From: Phycisphaerae bacterium
GTDB taxonomy: Bacteria > Planctomycetota > Phycisphaerae > UBA1845
Assembly (NCBI GenBank): GCA_029260075.1
Contig: JAJDDY010000069.1
Location: forward strand, 1-64,000
Direction of reading: 5' to 3'
Length of the DNA stretch: 64,000 bases
Shown here: piece after piece, positions 16,944-26,131 of the stretch
Position numbering within the stretch: the stretch's first letter is position 1
How the letters are laid out: the number at the start of each line of letters is the position of its first letter
Program-made: the position numbers and the translations under genes
Notes under the pieces: model-generated
Database searches by the model: none
Seen by the model: only the letters and a program-made list of their open reading frames with translations
Told to the model about the DNA's origin: nothing

Positions 16944-18254
16944 CTACGATTTTCCAAGATCCAATGCCATAATGTTCTTGCGATCGCGAACGAATAGGGT
17001 CTTGCCGACGAGCGTCGGCGCTGCCCACGCGTAGCGTTCCGCCACCTTACACTTCGACAGAACGGTCATATCCTTCGGCGTTATTTTGGCCAAAGCAAGG
17101 TGCCCGTCTTCGTCGAGAAGGATGAGCTTGCCGTCGGCGTACACACATGTCGACTTGGAAAACCCGCGCTCGCGCCAAGCTACCTTCCCCGTATCGGCGT
17201 GGATGCACATGAAGAACGCCGGACCGGAGTCGCCACTAGATCCGTAAACATACTCGCCGAGTCGTATCATGTTGCCATGATGAACACGCATCTTCCGCGT
17301 ATACCAGACTTCGTTCGTAGTGGTCTTGCCGCCGGACTTGGTCAACCGAACCATGCGACTACCCGAGTCGTACGCCGACGAACAGAACAACGACTCCTTG
17401 CCGTCCCAAAGCGGCGTAGCCAAGTTGGCGCCGGCAGGTTTGAACTCGTGACGCCATAACAGTTCTCCCGACTTGGGCTTGACGCCGATCATTTCCTCCC
17501 GCATCAAGAACACGAGCTGTTCCTCGCCTTTGAAATTGATCAAGATGGGAGAGGAATGCGTGATCGGATCGTCCTGACTCTTCCATATCGGGCTACCACT
17601 AATTTGATCGAACGCGATGAGCGATTGGCCGTTAGCCGGCCCGTCGCCCTCGGAATCCGTGTCATCGCCGGATCGATCGCGGTCCACCGGCACGATGAGC
17701 GTGTTCTGGTAGGGAATGGGGCTGGCGCTGTAGCCTCGAACAGAAACCTTGGTTCCGAATTCAGAGACGAGGTCGTGCTTCCATAGAACCTTGCCGTTGG
17801 TCTTGTCGAAACAGTGGAAGACCATGTTCGTGCCGATGGTGTAGAGGCGATCCTCGACCACGACCGGCGTGGAGTTCGGACCCACGCCGAATTGCATCAG
17901 GAGGCCCTTGGTGGGGGATGGGTTCTTGTGCTCCCAGATCGTCTCGCCCGTCTTGGCGTTGAGCGCGACGGTGAACTCGTCTTCACCCTGACGGTACATC
18001 GTAAACAACCGACCGTTGTCGACGACGATCGTTGCGTACCCGTCGCCCAATTCGCGATGCCACAGCTTGTTCGGTCCGGCGTCAGGCCACGAGTCGGCCA
18101 GCTTGTCGGACTTCACCATGAAATCTCGGTTCGGACCGCCCCATTGGCTCCACTGAGCCCGTGCGGGTTGAAGTTGAACCGATGACGCGATAGCACAAAG
18201 AGCGGCCACAACCAAGAACCGGTCGAACCGAGCACGCGAGAGTCGTGTGATCAT
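16944..18254 (-). CDS. Secreted PQQ-like beta-propeller protein, paralogue 2
   Basis: 436 residues, the same length as paralogue 1. Signal peptide FLVVAALCAIASSVQLQPA with cleavage near ARAQ, then WSQWGGPNRDFMVKSDKLA. Shared landmarks with the neighbours are KLWHRELGDGYATIVVDNGR, LFTMYRQGEDEFTVALN, GETIWEHK, VWYTRKMRVHHGN, VAWRERGFSKSTCV and a terminal LFVRDRKNIMALDLG. The sequence similarity and equal length indicate recent tandem duplication. It is likely periplasmic or surface-exposed; ligand unknown. It starts 37 bases after the end of paralogue 3, so the array may be one transcript apart from the palindrome between copies 1 and 2. Confidence 0.85.
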   Translation of the reverse strand: MITRLSRARFDRFLVVAALCAIASSVQLQPARAQWSQWGGPNRDFMVKSDKLADSWPDAGPNKLWHRELGDGYATIVVDNGRLFTMYRQGEDEFTVALNAKTGETIWEHKNPSPTKGLLMQFGVGPNSTPVVVEDRLYTIGTNMVFHCFDKTNGKVLWKHDLVSEFGTKVSVRGYSASPIPYQNTLIVPVDRDRSGDDTDSEGDGPANGQSLIAFDQISGSPIWKSQDDPITHSSPILINFKGEEQLVFLMREEMIGVKPKSGELLWRHEFKPAGANLATPLWDGKESLFCSSAYDSGSRMVRLTKSGGKTTTNEVWYTRKMRVHHGNMIRLGEYVYGSSGDSGPAFFMCIHADTGKVAWRERGFSKSTCVYADGKLILLDEDGHLALAKITPKDMTVLSKCKVAERYAWAAPTLVGKTLFVRDRKNIMALDLGKS

Positions 18255-18291
18255 CTACATTCCCTTTCCAGCAAGAACGCGTTGTCGCAGA

Positions 18292-19590
18292 TCAACCGGA
18301 GGTCTTGCCGTCCGACGTCCGCCCGGTCAGATCAAGGGCCATGATGTTCTTCTTATCGCGTACGAAGAGCGTTCCGCTGTCTATGGTTGGTACTGTCCAC
18401 GCCACCTTGTCGAGCAAGGGCACCTTGGCATGCACGGTCAGCTTCTCGGGCGTCACCGTCGCCAAACCAAGCTGACCATCTTCATCCAGAATTATCATCT
18501 TGCCGTCGGCGTACACACACGTGGCTTTGGCGAACCCGCGTTCGCGCCAGGCGATCTCACCGGTCTTGATATTGATGGCGGAAAAGAAGCTCGGACCCCG
18601 TGATCCGCTGGACCCGTACACATAGTCGCCAATGCCAACTGACGTCACGTGATAGAGCTGGATTTTCTTCGTCGACCAAATCTCTTCAACGCTGGTCTTG
18701 TCACCGCTAGGCGTCAGCTTCAAACCGCGCGATCCGGGGCCGTTCGAAGAAAGGAACAGCGTGTTGCTCTCTTCGTCCCACGTGGGCATGCACACGTTCT
18801 GCTTCCATTGGTTCTTAATGCCATACTGCCACTTGAGGTCGCCGTTTGTGGGATCCATGCCGATCAGCTCCGTGGCCATGAACGTGACGAGTTGATCCTT
18901 GCCACCCACCTTGATGATCTTCGGCGTCGAGTAGCTGTTTTCGAAGGATTCGCTCTTCCATGCGGTCTTCCCGGTTTCCTGATTGAACGCCACAACGCTG
19001 GCACCCTTGCCACCCACGAGGATGATTACGGTGTCGCCGTACGCGATGGGGCTGGATGAATAGCCGTGGTTAAGTTTGTTGCCCTTGAAGCTGCCCCAGA
19101 GATTCTTCCCCCAGAGTTTCTTGCCATTCGTTTTGTTCAGGCAATGCATTTTTCCGGAGACGCCGATCGTGTAAATACGATCGCCGACGATAAGCGGCGT
19201 GGAACGGGGTCCGCGACCGAACTGATCAACGTGACCATTGGCCGGTTGGTTGTTGTATTTGTATTCCCAAACCGTCTCACCGGTATCAGCGTCCATGGCG
19301 ATGACGACTTCCTTCTTGTCGGCCTTGTCGCGATACATCGTGTAGAGGCGACCACCGTCCGCAAGGATGGACGAGTAGCCTTCGCCGAGTTCACGCGTCC
19401 AAAGCTTCTTCGGGCCGTCCGCAGGCCAGCTATCCGCCAGGCCGGTGGAATCAGACTTGAAGCTCTGTTGAGGTCCGCCCCATTGCGTCCATTGGGCGCG
19501 GGCTTCGGTGGCCATCAATGGGAACGCACCAACGATCAACGAAAGCGTCAAGGCCCGGTATGTGCGAACTAAATGGTGTTGTTGCTTCAT
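18292..19590 (-). CDS. Secreted PQQ-like beta-propeller protein, paralogue 3
   Basis: 432 residues from ATG 19590. The signal peptide RALTLSLIVGAFPLMATEARA leads into QWTQWGGPQQSFKSDSTGLA. Blade signatures include AMDADTGETVWEYK, CLNKTNGKKLWGK, AFNQETGKTAWKS and INIKTGEIAWRERGF. The end (FVRDKKNIMALDLTGRTSDG) is slightly longer than in its paralogues. The open frame continues 51 codons upstream without support, and the signal peptide decides the start. No PQQ-dehydrogenase residues or c-type heme. Its role with the other copies is unknown; differences between copies are concentrated in loops between blades, as expected if they bind different partners. Confidence 0.85.
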   Translation of the reverse strand: MKQQHHLVRTYRALTLSLIVGAFPLMATEARAQWTQWGGPQQSFKSDSTGLADSWPADGPKKLWTRELGEGYSSILADGGRLYTMYRDKADKKEVVIAMDADTGETVWEYKYNNQPANGHVDQFGRGPRSTPLIVGDRIYTIGVSGKMHCLNKTNGKKLWGKNLWGSFKGNKLNHGYSSSPIAYGDTVIILVGGKGASVVAFNQETGKTAWKSESFENSYSTPKIIKVGGKDQLVTFMATELIGMDPTNGDLKWQYGIKNQWKQNVCMPTWDEESNTLFLSSNGPGSRGLKLTPSGDKTSVEEIWSTKKIQLYHVTSVGIGDYVYGSSGSRGPSFFSAINIKTGEIAWRERGFAKATCVYADGKMIILDEDGQLGLATVTPEKLTVHAKVPLLDKVAWTVPTIDSGTLFVRDKKNIMALDLTGRTSDGKTSG

Positions 19591-19661
19591 CGTGTCATAT
19601 TCTCCTGTCAAATGGCCCAACAGGCTCGAACACCTGTCGCATGAACGTCTATTGTGAACAA

Positions 19662-20927
19662 CTAGCGCCCAAGATTCAGCGCCATGATGGTGTTCTTTCC
19701 ACGCAGGTAGAGCGTTTTGCCCACGAGCGTCGGCACCGTCCAAGTCTGCGACTTGAACAACTGCACGTTGGATCGAACTTCGTATTTCTCTGAACTCGCG
19801 TTGGCTAAGCTCAGGTTTCCGTCCTCGTCGAGCGCGATGATCTTACCGTCCGCGTGCAGCAGCATCGACTTCTTGAACCCGCGCTCGCGATACGCGATTT
19901 CGCCGGTCTTGGCGTCGATGGCGGTCATGAATGAACCGCTGTCCGATCCTGCGCAACCGATCAGTTGATTACCGACAGGCAACACGTTGCCCTGTCCCAC
20001 GCCCATCTTTCGGTTGGCCCAGATTTCGTCGACAGTGGTCTTGCCACCGGCGTCGGTCAGCTTCAACACGCGACTACCCGCTTCTCCGCCGGCTGTGACG
20101 TACAGGTGCCTGTTCTTCGCATCCCACAGGGGCGAGGAGATGTTCGTCCGCCATTGGTTCTCATGTTCATGCGACCACTTCAGATCGCCGGTCTCGACAT
20201 CGACCCCAACCACGGCGCGATCGTGGAGCAACACAACCTGATACGTCTTGCCGACCTTGATGACCAACGGCGACGAGTAAATGTTTTGGAAATCCTGACG
20301 CTTCCAAAGTAGGGATCCGGTGTCGAGATCAAACGCCATCATGCCGCATCCCTCGCCACCGACGGCCACAATTAATTTGTTCTCATGGGCGACCGGACTC
20401 GATGAAAACCCGTAGTGGGGAGGCTTGGCTTGGTACTCCCCCATCAGGTCGTGCGACCAGTGGGTCTTGCCCGTGGCCTTGTTCAGGCAGGTGAGGCGTC
20501 CGGCGAACCCGACCGTATAAATGCGATCGCCCACGACGAGCGGCGTAGAGTTTGGACCCGTGCTGTAGCGCGTCCGGACACCCTTCGGCAGCGGCGCGCT
20601 GTACTTGTGCGACCACACGGTCTCGCCATTCTTAGCGTTCAGTGCAACGATGAACTCGTTATCGCCCTCGCGGTACATCGTGAACAGACGTCCCCCATCG
20701 ACCACTACCGACGACAAGCCGGCACCGAGTTCGCGGCTCCAAATCTTTTCAGGACCAGCGTCAGGCCACTTGTCGGCGAGGCCTTTGGAATCGCTCATGA
20801 AGTCACGGTTCGGACCACCCCATTGCGACCACTGACCGAAGGCCGTCGAACCCATCAGCATGAGCGAAGCCGCACCGACGGCGCTAAGCAAACGGATGGT
20901 TCCCTGGTTACGAATTGTTCGCTGCAT
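19662..20927 (-). CDS. Secreted PQQ-like beta-propeller protein, paralogue 4
   Basis: 421 residues from ATG 20927. Signal peptide LLSAVGAASLMLMGSTAFG, then QWSQWGGPNRDFMSDSKGLA. Blades: ALNAKNGETVWSHK, CLNKATGKTHWSHDLM, AFDLDTGSLLWKR, GVDVETGDLKWSHEH and the end LYLRGKNTIMALNLGR. The start is chosen by the signal peptide, since the frame runs 63 codons further up. The four copies 1-4 share gene order, direction, length and the repeated phrases on both ends. Probably periplasmic, function unknown. Confidence 0.85.
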   Translation of the reverse strand: MQRTIRNQGTIRLLSAVGAASLMLMGSTAFGQWSQWGGPNRDFMSDSKGLADKWPDAGPEKIWSRELGAGLSSVVVDGGRLFTMYREGDNEFIVALNAKNGETVWSHKYSAPLPKGVRTRYSTGPNSTPLVVGDRIYTVGFAGRLTCLNKATGKTHWSHDLMGEYQAKPPHYGFSSSPVAHENKLIVAVGGEGCGMMAFDLDTGSLLWKRQDFQNIYSSPLVIKVGKTYQVVLLHDRAVVGVDVETGDLKWSHEHENQWRTNISSPLWDAKNRHLYVTAGGEAGSRVLKLTDAGGKTTVDEIWANRKMGVGQGNVLPVGNQLIGCAGSDSGSFMTAIDAKTGEIAYRERGFKKSMLLHADGKIIALDEDGNLSLANASSEKYEVRSNVQLFKSQTWTVPTLVGKTLYLRGKNTIMALNLGR

Positions 20928-21075
20928 CAGCTTCGTCTCCTCTCGTAGGGCGGGTGTCGCATCGACCCCGCATTGATCCGACGGCCACTCGGCCCATTGA
21001 CCACGTTTTTTATCAAAGCGCGAAACCGGCCTGCGTACAATCAATGCGCAGGCGTCAAAGGCGCGAGCCGCCCGA

Positions 21076-22272
21076 CTAGTCCTTACGGTCCCGCTTCGAT
21101 CCGGCACCGAAAGCATAAATCACACCATCCTCGTTGCCAATAATCAATCGCCCCCCAGCTACCGCCGGCGACGCACTCACCGGCGCCCCTGTATCGAAGC
21201 GCCACTTTTCTTTTCCCGTGCTCAGGCTGAGTTCGTAGATGCGCCCATCGGACGAGCCCACGAACACGCGATCGCCCACGACGACGGGGGATGAATCAAC
21301 CCGCCCCTTGGCCACGAATGTCCAGAGCGCCTTACCGGTTTTCGCGTCGAGGGCACGAATTCGCTTGTCCCGCCCGCCTACGACCACTTTGTCAGCCACG
21401 ACAGCCGCTGAGGCCATGAACGGAAACTCACGATCCTTGTCGCGATAGACCCACAGGGTCTGCCCGCTACGCCAGTCGACGGCGAGAATATGGCTGCCGT
21501 AGGTGCCGATATAGGCGTGCGATCCGACGATGGCTGGTGACGCACCCGCCACCGATCCCATCGTGATTTCGCGGATAGACGTCCCGTCGGCCAGCTGAAG
21601 AACATGTAAGAACTCGTCACACCCGGCTACGAGCACCGCGCCGTCGACAATGGCCGGTGTACCGTGTACGCGACCCGCTGTTTCGAATTTCCACAACAGC
21701 TTGCCGTCGTTCGCCGAAACGCAATAGACGAAACCATCGTACGACCCGAAGACCACTCGGTCGCCGACGTGGTTTGGCGACGAGTTGATCTGCGCTTCGC
21801 TCGCAAAGGTCCAACGACCCTTACCAGTATCGGCGTCGACGCCGTGCAACACACCGCCATCATCACCAACCAACACGAGATCACCGACAACAGTCGGAGA
21901 AGACCGAACCATCTCCCCGGCCTTGTACTTCCACTTCAGCGTCCCGGTGGCGGCGTCAAGAGCATAGAGAAACTCATCGTCACACCCCACATACACCGTG
22001 CCGTTGGCGATTGCGGCTGAGGAAATTACGGCCTCCGGGGCATCGAATTTCCAGATCAGTTGAAGCTTGCCCGGCAGCGACGATCGCACGACCCCGGTAA
22101 GCGCCGGACCGCCGCGGAACATCGACCAGTTAGGACTGGCGGCAGGCTTCGTATCGGATTCACCAGCGAAAGTGATCGACGACGTAACGAAGACCGTCGC
22201 CAACACGATGAGCGAAACCGCCAGTCGTCGCATCCTCCGCGCCACTTCATGATGTGCTGAGTCATTGATCAT
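21076..22272 (-). CDS. PQQ-like beta-propeller protein of a different subfamily (BamB-like)
   Basis: 398 residues. A signal peptide (RLAVSLIVLATVFVTSSITFAG) is followed by NWSMFRGGPALTGVV and about seven short blades built on the pattern SSPxVVGDxVxVGxxDGxxYAxDxxTGxxxWxF, for example YALDAATGTLKWKYKAGEMV and SSPVVVGDRVFVGSSDGRIY. These blades are shorter and more regular than those of the four copies next to it, so it belongs to the YncE/BamB-like repeat type rather than to the tandem family. ATG 22272 is used; ATG 22233 at the signal peptide is possible but has its GGAGG touching the ATG. Function unknown; no lipobox was seen. Confidence 0.8.
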   Translation of the reverse strand: MINDSAHHEVARRMRRLAVSLIVLATVFVTSSITFAGESDTKPAASPNWSMFRGGPALTGVVRSSLPGKLQLIWKFDAPEAVISSAAIANGTVYVGCDDEFLYALDAATGTLKWKYKAGEMVRSSPTVVGDLVLVGDDGGVLHGVDADTGKGRWTFASEAQINSSPNHVGDRVVFGSYDGFVYCVSANDGKLLWKFETAGRVHGTPAIVDGAVLVAGCDEFLHVLQLADGTSIREITMGSVAGASPAIVGSHAYIGTYGSHILAVDWRSGQTLWVYRDKDREFPFMASAAVVADKVVVGGRDKRIRALDAKTGKALWTFVAKGRVDSSPVVVGDRVFVGSSDGRIYELSLSTGKEKWRFDTGAPVSASPAVAGGRLIIGNEDGVIYAFGAGSKRDRKD

Positions 22273-22372
22273 TACGATGTCATAGTCGAAAGTCAGAACT
22301 CGACGAACCAATACCCCTTCGCACTATTTGTCGAACCAATTCGCGTTATCCTCAATGTGGCTTCAGCCGAGA

Positions 22373-22566
22373 CCGGGTGGCGTCTCTTCAGAGGTGGGGA
22401 CGTCGAATCCGCTACAGCCAAAACCATACGCCATGCACCGAGCCGCGCCCGTGAGGAAGCGGTCCATCAGCGAGGCAAGAAACACTCCCTCACGGTCGCG
22501 GCTCGGCTCATCGCAAAGTCCGATCACCGCCGGTCCTCTGACACATCTTCTCGCACACGTTCTTAG
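22373..22566. repeat. Family B half-element followed by family A palindrome, copy 4
   Basis: GGGTGGCGTCTCTTCAGAGG with GGACGTCGAATCC is a variant of family B. It is followed by a family A copy (22437-22566) with arms GAGCCGCGCCCGTGAGGAAG and TCCCTCACGGTCGCGGCTCG and the end ACACGTTCTTAG. The TTA within this end is the stop codon (TAA on the minus strand) of the EamA-like gene. Confidence 0.75.
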
Positions 22567-23030
22567 TTCGGCTTAAAGCGCAGCGCCACCGCCGCGCCCA
22601 CGGCCGCAAGGAGAATACCGAAGTAGAACCACACGCTCGGGGGTTTCGCCGGGCGCGACCATACCATGGCTACAATCGTGTTTACGATCGGCGCGCCCGC
22701 AAAGACCAGAGGGGCCACATAAATCGGCTTGCCGCCGTATTTCATAGCGAACACAATCCCCAACGCCCCGATGGCCCCGAGGATTCCCGCGTACGTGGAC
22801 ATCGACACGCCCTTGCTCGGAAAGTCGAGCGGTTCAGTCTTGGCTACGAACAGATAGCCGAGCACGGCTATCGACACGAGCAGGTAGGCCAAACCCACGA
22901 ACAGGAAAGCCCGCAGCGCGCTGTTGCCACCCAAGGCCGACTGCCCATGGTGCAGCGTAGGCACGTACGCCCCCCAGCAGAGGATCGTCAAGACGACAAA
23001 AAACGGCCAAAGCTTTTCACTGTGTTCCAC
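22563..23030 (-). CDS. Small EamA/DMT-like membrane protein
   Basis: 155 residues with four to five predicted membrane helices: WPFFVVLTILCWGAYVP (6-22), ALRAFLFVGLAYLLVSIAVL (38-57), YAGILGAIGALGIVFAMKYG, IYVAPLVFAGAPIVNTIVAM and WFYFGILLAAVGAAVALRF. The layout is that of a half-size EamA (drug/metabolite transporter) unit, since full members have ten helices, so it would act as a dimer. The substrate is unknown. Its stop codon is provided by the end of a family A palindrome, which suggests that the element inserted at or trimmed the 3' end. Confidence 0.75.
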   Translation of the reverse strand: MEHSEKLWPFFVVLTILCWGAYVPTLHHGQSALGGNSALRAFLFVGLAYLLVSIAVLGYLFVAKTEPLDFPSKGVSMSTYAGILGAIGALGIVFAMKYGGKPIYVAPLVFAGAPIVNTIVAMVWSRPAKPPSVWFYFGILLAAVGAAVALRFKPN

Positions 23031-23153
23031 CAGGATCGCCCCACGAAATAGCCGCCGAATTCAGTCCGCGCGGCGTCAGATGTTTCTAGGTGCTACGTGT
23101 TCCACCTAGCCAAGTACAAGAACCAGTGCTATGTCAACGGTCATCGACGGGTT

Positions 23154-23238
23154 GGGTGGCCCATGGCTCTGCCCGTGGGGGACACGAATCGATGTTGGAT
23201 TCGACTCCCCCACCTCTGAAGAGGCGGGCCACCCGGGC
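23154..23238. repeat. Family B inverted repeat, complete copy
   Basis: Two arms face each other: GGGTGGCCCATGGCTCTGCC with GTGGGGGACACGAATC on the left, and GATTCGACTCCCCCACCTC with GGCGGGCCACCCGGG on the right, around a short centre. Total about 85 bp. It lies between the EamA-like gene and the GYD-domain gene; the rest of this 300-base gap holds nothing recognisable. Confidence 0.75.
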
Positions 23239-23334
23239 CTGTTCAATCCCTCAAAGCAATGCTGACATTGCACAAGAACGCTCCGATCCAAACGAATCGA
23301 CACGGCGTTCATCCAAAAATGCAGCACGCCCCAA

Positions 23335-23625
23335 CTATAAGTTGGCTACGACTTTCTCAAACTCACCTGGATCCAGTGCCCGCAACATGCTCGTTCGGAC
23401 ATTACCGCCGCGCGCCAATCGAAGCACCAATGCGGCCGCCGTCACTTCGTCGGGTGCGTTCAGCACAATGACGCCGTCGTACGACCCGAGCGTCCAATAG
23501 CTTGCTTCAACCTTGGCGCCGACTTGATCCGCTTCGGCGGCAAACTCAGCCGCCCGAGCGACCGAATCCTTAACTGCCGCTGCACCTTTTTCCGTAAAAC
23601 TCACCAACACGACATAACGATTCAT
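23335..23625 (-). CDS. GYD-domain protein
   Basis: A 96-residue cytosolic protein of the GYD-domain family (small alpha/beta barrel proteins, PF08734 type). It has the expected opening MNRYVVLVSFTEKGAAAVKD, the core YWTLGSYDGVIVLNAPDEV around the family signature G-x-Y-D, and the end TSMLRALDPGEFEKVVANL. Family function is not known. A GTG four codons upstream is an alternative start; the ATG at 23625 matches relatives and has AAAGG about eleven bases upstream. Monocistronic, with repeats on both sides. Confidence 0.85.
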   Translation of the reverse strand: MNRYVVLVSFTEKGAAAVKDSVARAAEFAAEADQVGAKVEASYWTLGSYDGVIVLNAPDEVTAAALVLRLARGGNVRTSMLRALDPGEFEKVVANL

Positions 23626-23684
23626 GATCTCAATCACCTTTCATACAACTCCGCGCGGTACTGCAGGGCACGGACCGACACACG

Positions 23685-23812
23685 GGTGCGCGAAGCCTCT
23701 TGCCGGGCCGCCCGTGAGGAAGCGAGCCGGGCTCGCGCGCAAGAAACGCTCCCTCACGGTCGCGGCTCGGTTCGTCTCGAACCCTCTGACACACTTTCTC
23801 GCACAAATTCTA
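23685..23812. repeat. Family A palindrome, copy 5
   Basis: Left part GCCGGGCCGCCCGTGAGGAA is degenerate; right arm CTCCCTCACGGTCGCGGCTC and tail CACTTTCTCGCACAAATTC match copies 4 and 10. It fills the gap between the GYD gene and the thioesterase gene. Confidence 0.7.
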
Positions 23813-23855
23813 ACACACAGATTCCAGTTCCGCGCTACGACGCTTCACCGAACGG

Positions 23856-24281
23856 CTACGCTTCCAACATGCCGCGCAAATCGCCGGGAATCGGAATCGG
23901 CTGAAACCGATCTTCAACGATCGCACAGCATACGGCCGTAACCCGCCCGAGCGCCAATCGCGTTTCGTCTCGACGAAAATCGATCTCGAACGTCACCGAC
24001 CGATTGCTCACCTTCACAACCGAAAGCATCAGGGCTAGCTCATCTTCGAATCGCGCCGGCGCGGAAAACTCGCAACTGGCCGCCACGCGAGGCCAACTGA
24101 TTTCCTGTGCCCCGTTCCGAGCGAGAACGCTGGTGCCCTTTGATCGCCAAAACGCATGCTCCACTTCTTCCATCATGCGGTAGTAGTTGGCGAAGTGCAG
24201 AATCCCGGCCATGTCCGTCTCGGCAAACTGCACGCGCCGGGTTGTCTGAAACGTTGCCGCCATGTCATCCACATTCCGCAT
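23856..24281 (-). CDS. Hotdog-fold acyl-CoA thioesterase (4HBT/YbgC type)
   Basis: 141 residues with the 4-hydroxybenzoyl-CoA thioesterase signature RVQFAETDMAGILHFANYYR near residues 17-36, where the Asp of ETDMAG is the expected catalytic residue, followed by the long hotdog helix (MMEEVEHAFWRSKG). It probably hydrolyses an acyl-CoA or aryl-CoA thioester in the cytoplasm. An alternative start at ATG 24263 removes six residues. It lies downstream of the transporter, separated from it by a family A palindrome, and reads in the same direction as the chorismate-lyase operon, so a role in releasing a 4-hydroxybenzoyl-type thioester is attractive but unproven. Confidence 0.85.
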   Translation of the reverse strand: MRNVDDMAATFQTTRRVQFAETDMAGILHFANYYRMMEEVEHAFWRSKGTSVLARNGAQEISWPRVAASCEFSAPARFEDELALMLSVVKVSNRSVTFEIDFRRDETRLALGRVTAVCCAIVEDRFQPIPIPGDLRGMLEA

Positions 24282-24308
24282 AGTCTGTCGGACAAGACCG
24301 TCTTAACC

Positions 24309-24425
24309 GCGTGTTTGAAAAGGACTGTTGCGGACCGAGCCGCGACCGTACGGGAGCGGTTGTTCGCCTCGCACATAGGCCGCTCCTTTACGGTCGCGCC
24401 TCGGGAAGCCCCGGTGTTGGACACC
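24309..24425. repeat. Family A palindrome, copy 6
   Basis: Starts GCGTGTTTGAAAAGGACTG; arms GACCGAGCCGCGACCGTACG and GCTCCTTTACGGTCGCGCC; ends TTGGACACCCTCAAAG. It separates the thioesterase gene from the SSS transporter gene and ends 11 bases from the transporter stop codon. Confidence 0.8.
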
Positions 24426-24436
24426 CTCAAAGTTCA

Positions 24437-26131
24437 CTACGACTCAGCGCCGGTTGACGCCACCAATTCCGGGACGTCACATTCGGCACGCAGTGACGGC
24501 GGCTTACCGAAGAACTTCTCAATCGTCGCACCGGACGGCCCTTGGGTCATCAACGACACAACCACCATCGCCAACGTAGAAATCCCCACCATGCTCGCCG
24601 CCGGCATCATGCCCAAGACGAGGTATTCCCTGTTCGCACCATAGCCCGACTGCGCGAAGAACCACATACACGCAGCCCCGGCGCTCAATACACACGCATA
24701 CGCCCCTGCTTTGGTTGCCCGTTTCCAATAGACGGCCGCAAACACAAGCGGGAACAGGCTGGCGAAACCACTAAAGCACCATACCGCCATTGTGAACACA
24801 CTTCTTGTCTTGAACTTGACGGCCACAATGTACGTCACCACAACAATGAGCACCACAAACACACGACCCCAGATAACCTTCTGGCGATCCGACAACTTGT
24901 CATGGCCGATGTAGTGGCCCACGATGTCGTTGGTGAAGATGCTGCCGACGCACAGAAACTGCGAGTCAAGACTCGACATGATGGCGGCAAGAATTCCCGC
25001 GGTCAGCAAGCCGCCCAAGAGGGGCCCCGCCATCTTCTTCACCAGAATCACCAGAACGGCGTTGGGGTTACTCCACCCCGCTGGAATAACCGGTTTGCCT
25101 CCCATCACCGCAGAGGTAGCCCAGACCCCGATCAACACACAGGGCACCCATACAATCATGATCATGAGCGGGTGGGCGATCACCGATAGTCGAAAAGATT
25201 TCGCGGATCGCGCCGTAAGCCAATGTTGGAAGAGGTGCGGGAACATACCCACGCTGAGCGGAATGAACAGATAGCTCCAGAATGCGAGCTTCGACAAACC
25301 CTTCGGTTCCATCGGCTTGATAACTGCGATCGTCTTGTCCGCCTCCCACGCCGCCAATCGCTCTTGATATTGCGCGACGTCCGCCTCCGACACCCCGGCT
25401 TGGAGTCGCGTCGGGTTGTACTGCTCGACAAGCTGCGTCGCCTTGTCCATCCCGCCGAGCTTGTTGGCGATCACAAAGAACGTCACACAACCGAGAATCA
25501 TGAAGACGATGGTTTGAAACGCATTCGCCCAGGCTGTACCGCGCACCCCACCGAAGAACACATAGATCATAACGACGAGGCAAATGACGGCGGCGCCAAG
25601 CCAATAGGGAACCGAGCCGTTGAGTCGTGCCACTTCATTGGGGAAAAAATCGGGGAACGCACCGGCGGTGATACCCTGAACCACCGTGCCCGAACTGATC
25701 ACTCCGATCAAGAGATAGGGAATGACCAGCCCAACCAGCATCGGGAAAAGGACCAAGCCGATTTTGTCCGACTCGAATCGGTCGCGAAAGAACTGAATTT
25801 GCGTGACGTATCCGTATCGCGCGCCGAACGACCAGAGCTTGATTCCTACTAAGAAGAAACAGGCGGAGTGAATAATTCCCGACGAAGACGCCATCCGACC
25901 GTACACGCCTACGCCGCCGGCGAACGCTTCACCACTGCTGCCCACGAGCGCGAAGGCGGTCATGGTCGTGCCGAATAGGGACATCAACAGAAGAAACGGA
26001 CCGATTCCGCGAGACGCAAGAAAAAAGTCTGCGGCCGTACCTCGGAAGAACCTGCTGCTGAACAAACCCAAACCCAGCAAGAGCGCGAGGTAACAACTGA
26101 TTACGATGACCGCAGTTAGACCCGCACTCAT
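24437..26131 (-). CDS. Sodium:solute symporter (SSS family)
   Basis: 564 residues with 12-13 predicted membrane helices and SSS-family landmarks: the N-terminal YLALLLGLGLFSSRFFRGTA, FFLASRGIGPFLLLMSLFGT, VFFGGVRGTAWANAFQTIVF (the typical GGxxAVxWTD-type region) and ILAAIMSSLDSQFLCVGSIF. It would import or export an organic solute with sodium at the cytoplasmic membrane. Its start overlaps the DUF3311 gene by four bases (ATGA), and it is the last gene of a tight operon with the flavin enzyme, chorismate lyase and radical SAM gene. That position suggests the solute is a precursor or product of the pathway; the substrate cannot be read from the sequence. Confidence 0.9.
   Translation of the reverse strand: MSAGLTAVIVISCYLALLLGLGLFSSRFFRGTAADFFLASRGIGPFLLLMSLFGTTMTAFALVGSSGEAFAGGVGVYGRMASSSGIIHSACFFLVGIKLWSFGARYGYVTQIQFFRDRFESDKIGLVLFPMLVGLVIPYLLIGVISSGTVVQGITAGAFPDFFPNEVARLNGSVPYWLGAAVICLVVMIYVFFGGVRGTAWANAFQTIVFMILGCVTFFVIANKLGGMDKATQLVEQYNPTRLQAGVSEADVAQYQERLAAWEADKTIAVIKPMEPKGLSKLAFWSYLFIPLSVGMFPHLFQHWLTARSAKSFRLSVIAHPLMIMIVWVPCVLIGVWATSAVMGGKPVIPAGWSNPNAVLVILVKKMAGPLLGGLLTAGILAAIMSSLDSQFLCVGSIFTNDIVGHYIGHDKLSDRQKVIWGRVFVVLIVVVTYIVAVKFKTRSVFTMAVWCFSGFASLFPLVFAAVYWKRATKAGAYACVLSAGAACMWFFAQSGYGANREYLVLGMMPAASMVGISTLAMVVVSLMTQGPSGATIEKFFGKPPSLRAECDVPELVASTGAES

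Noticed and set aside
15470-22272. PQQ-dependent alcohol dehydrogenases
   Set aside because: The proteins are too short, lack heme-binding CxxCH and the catalytic Asp/calcium signatures; PQQ-like propellers without enzymatic role fit better.
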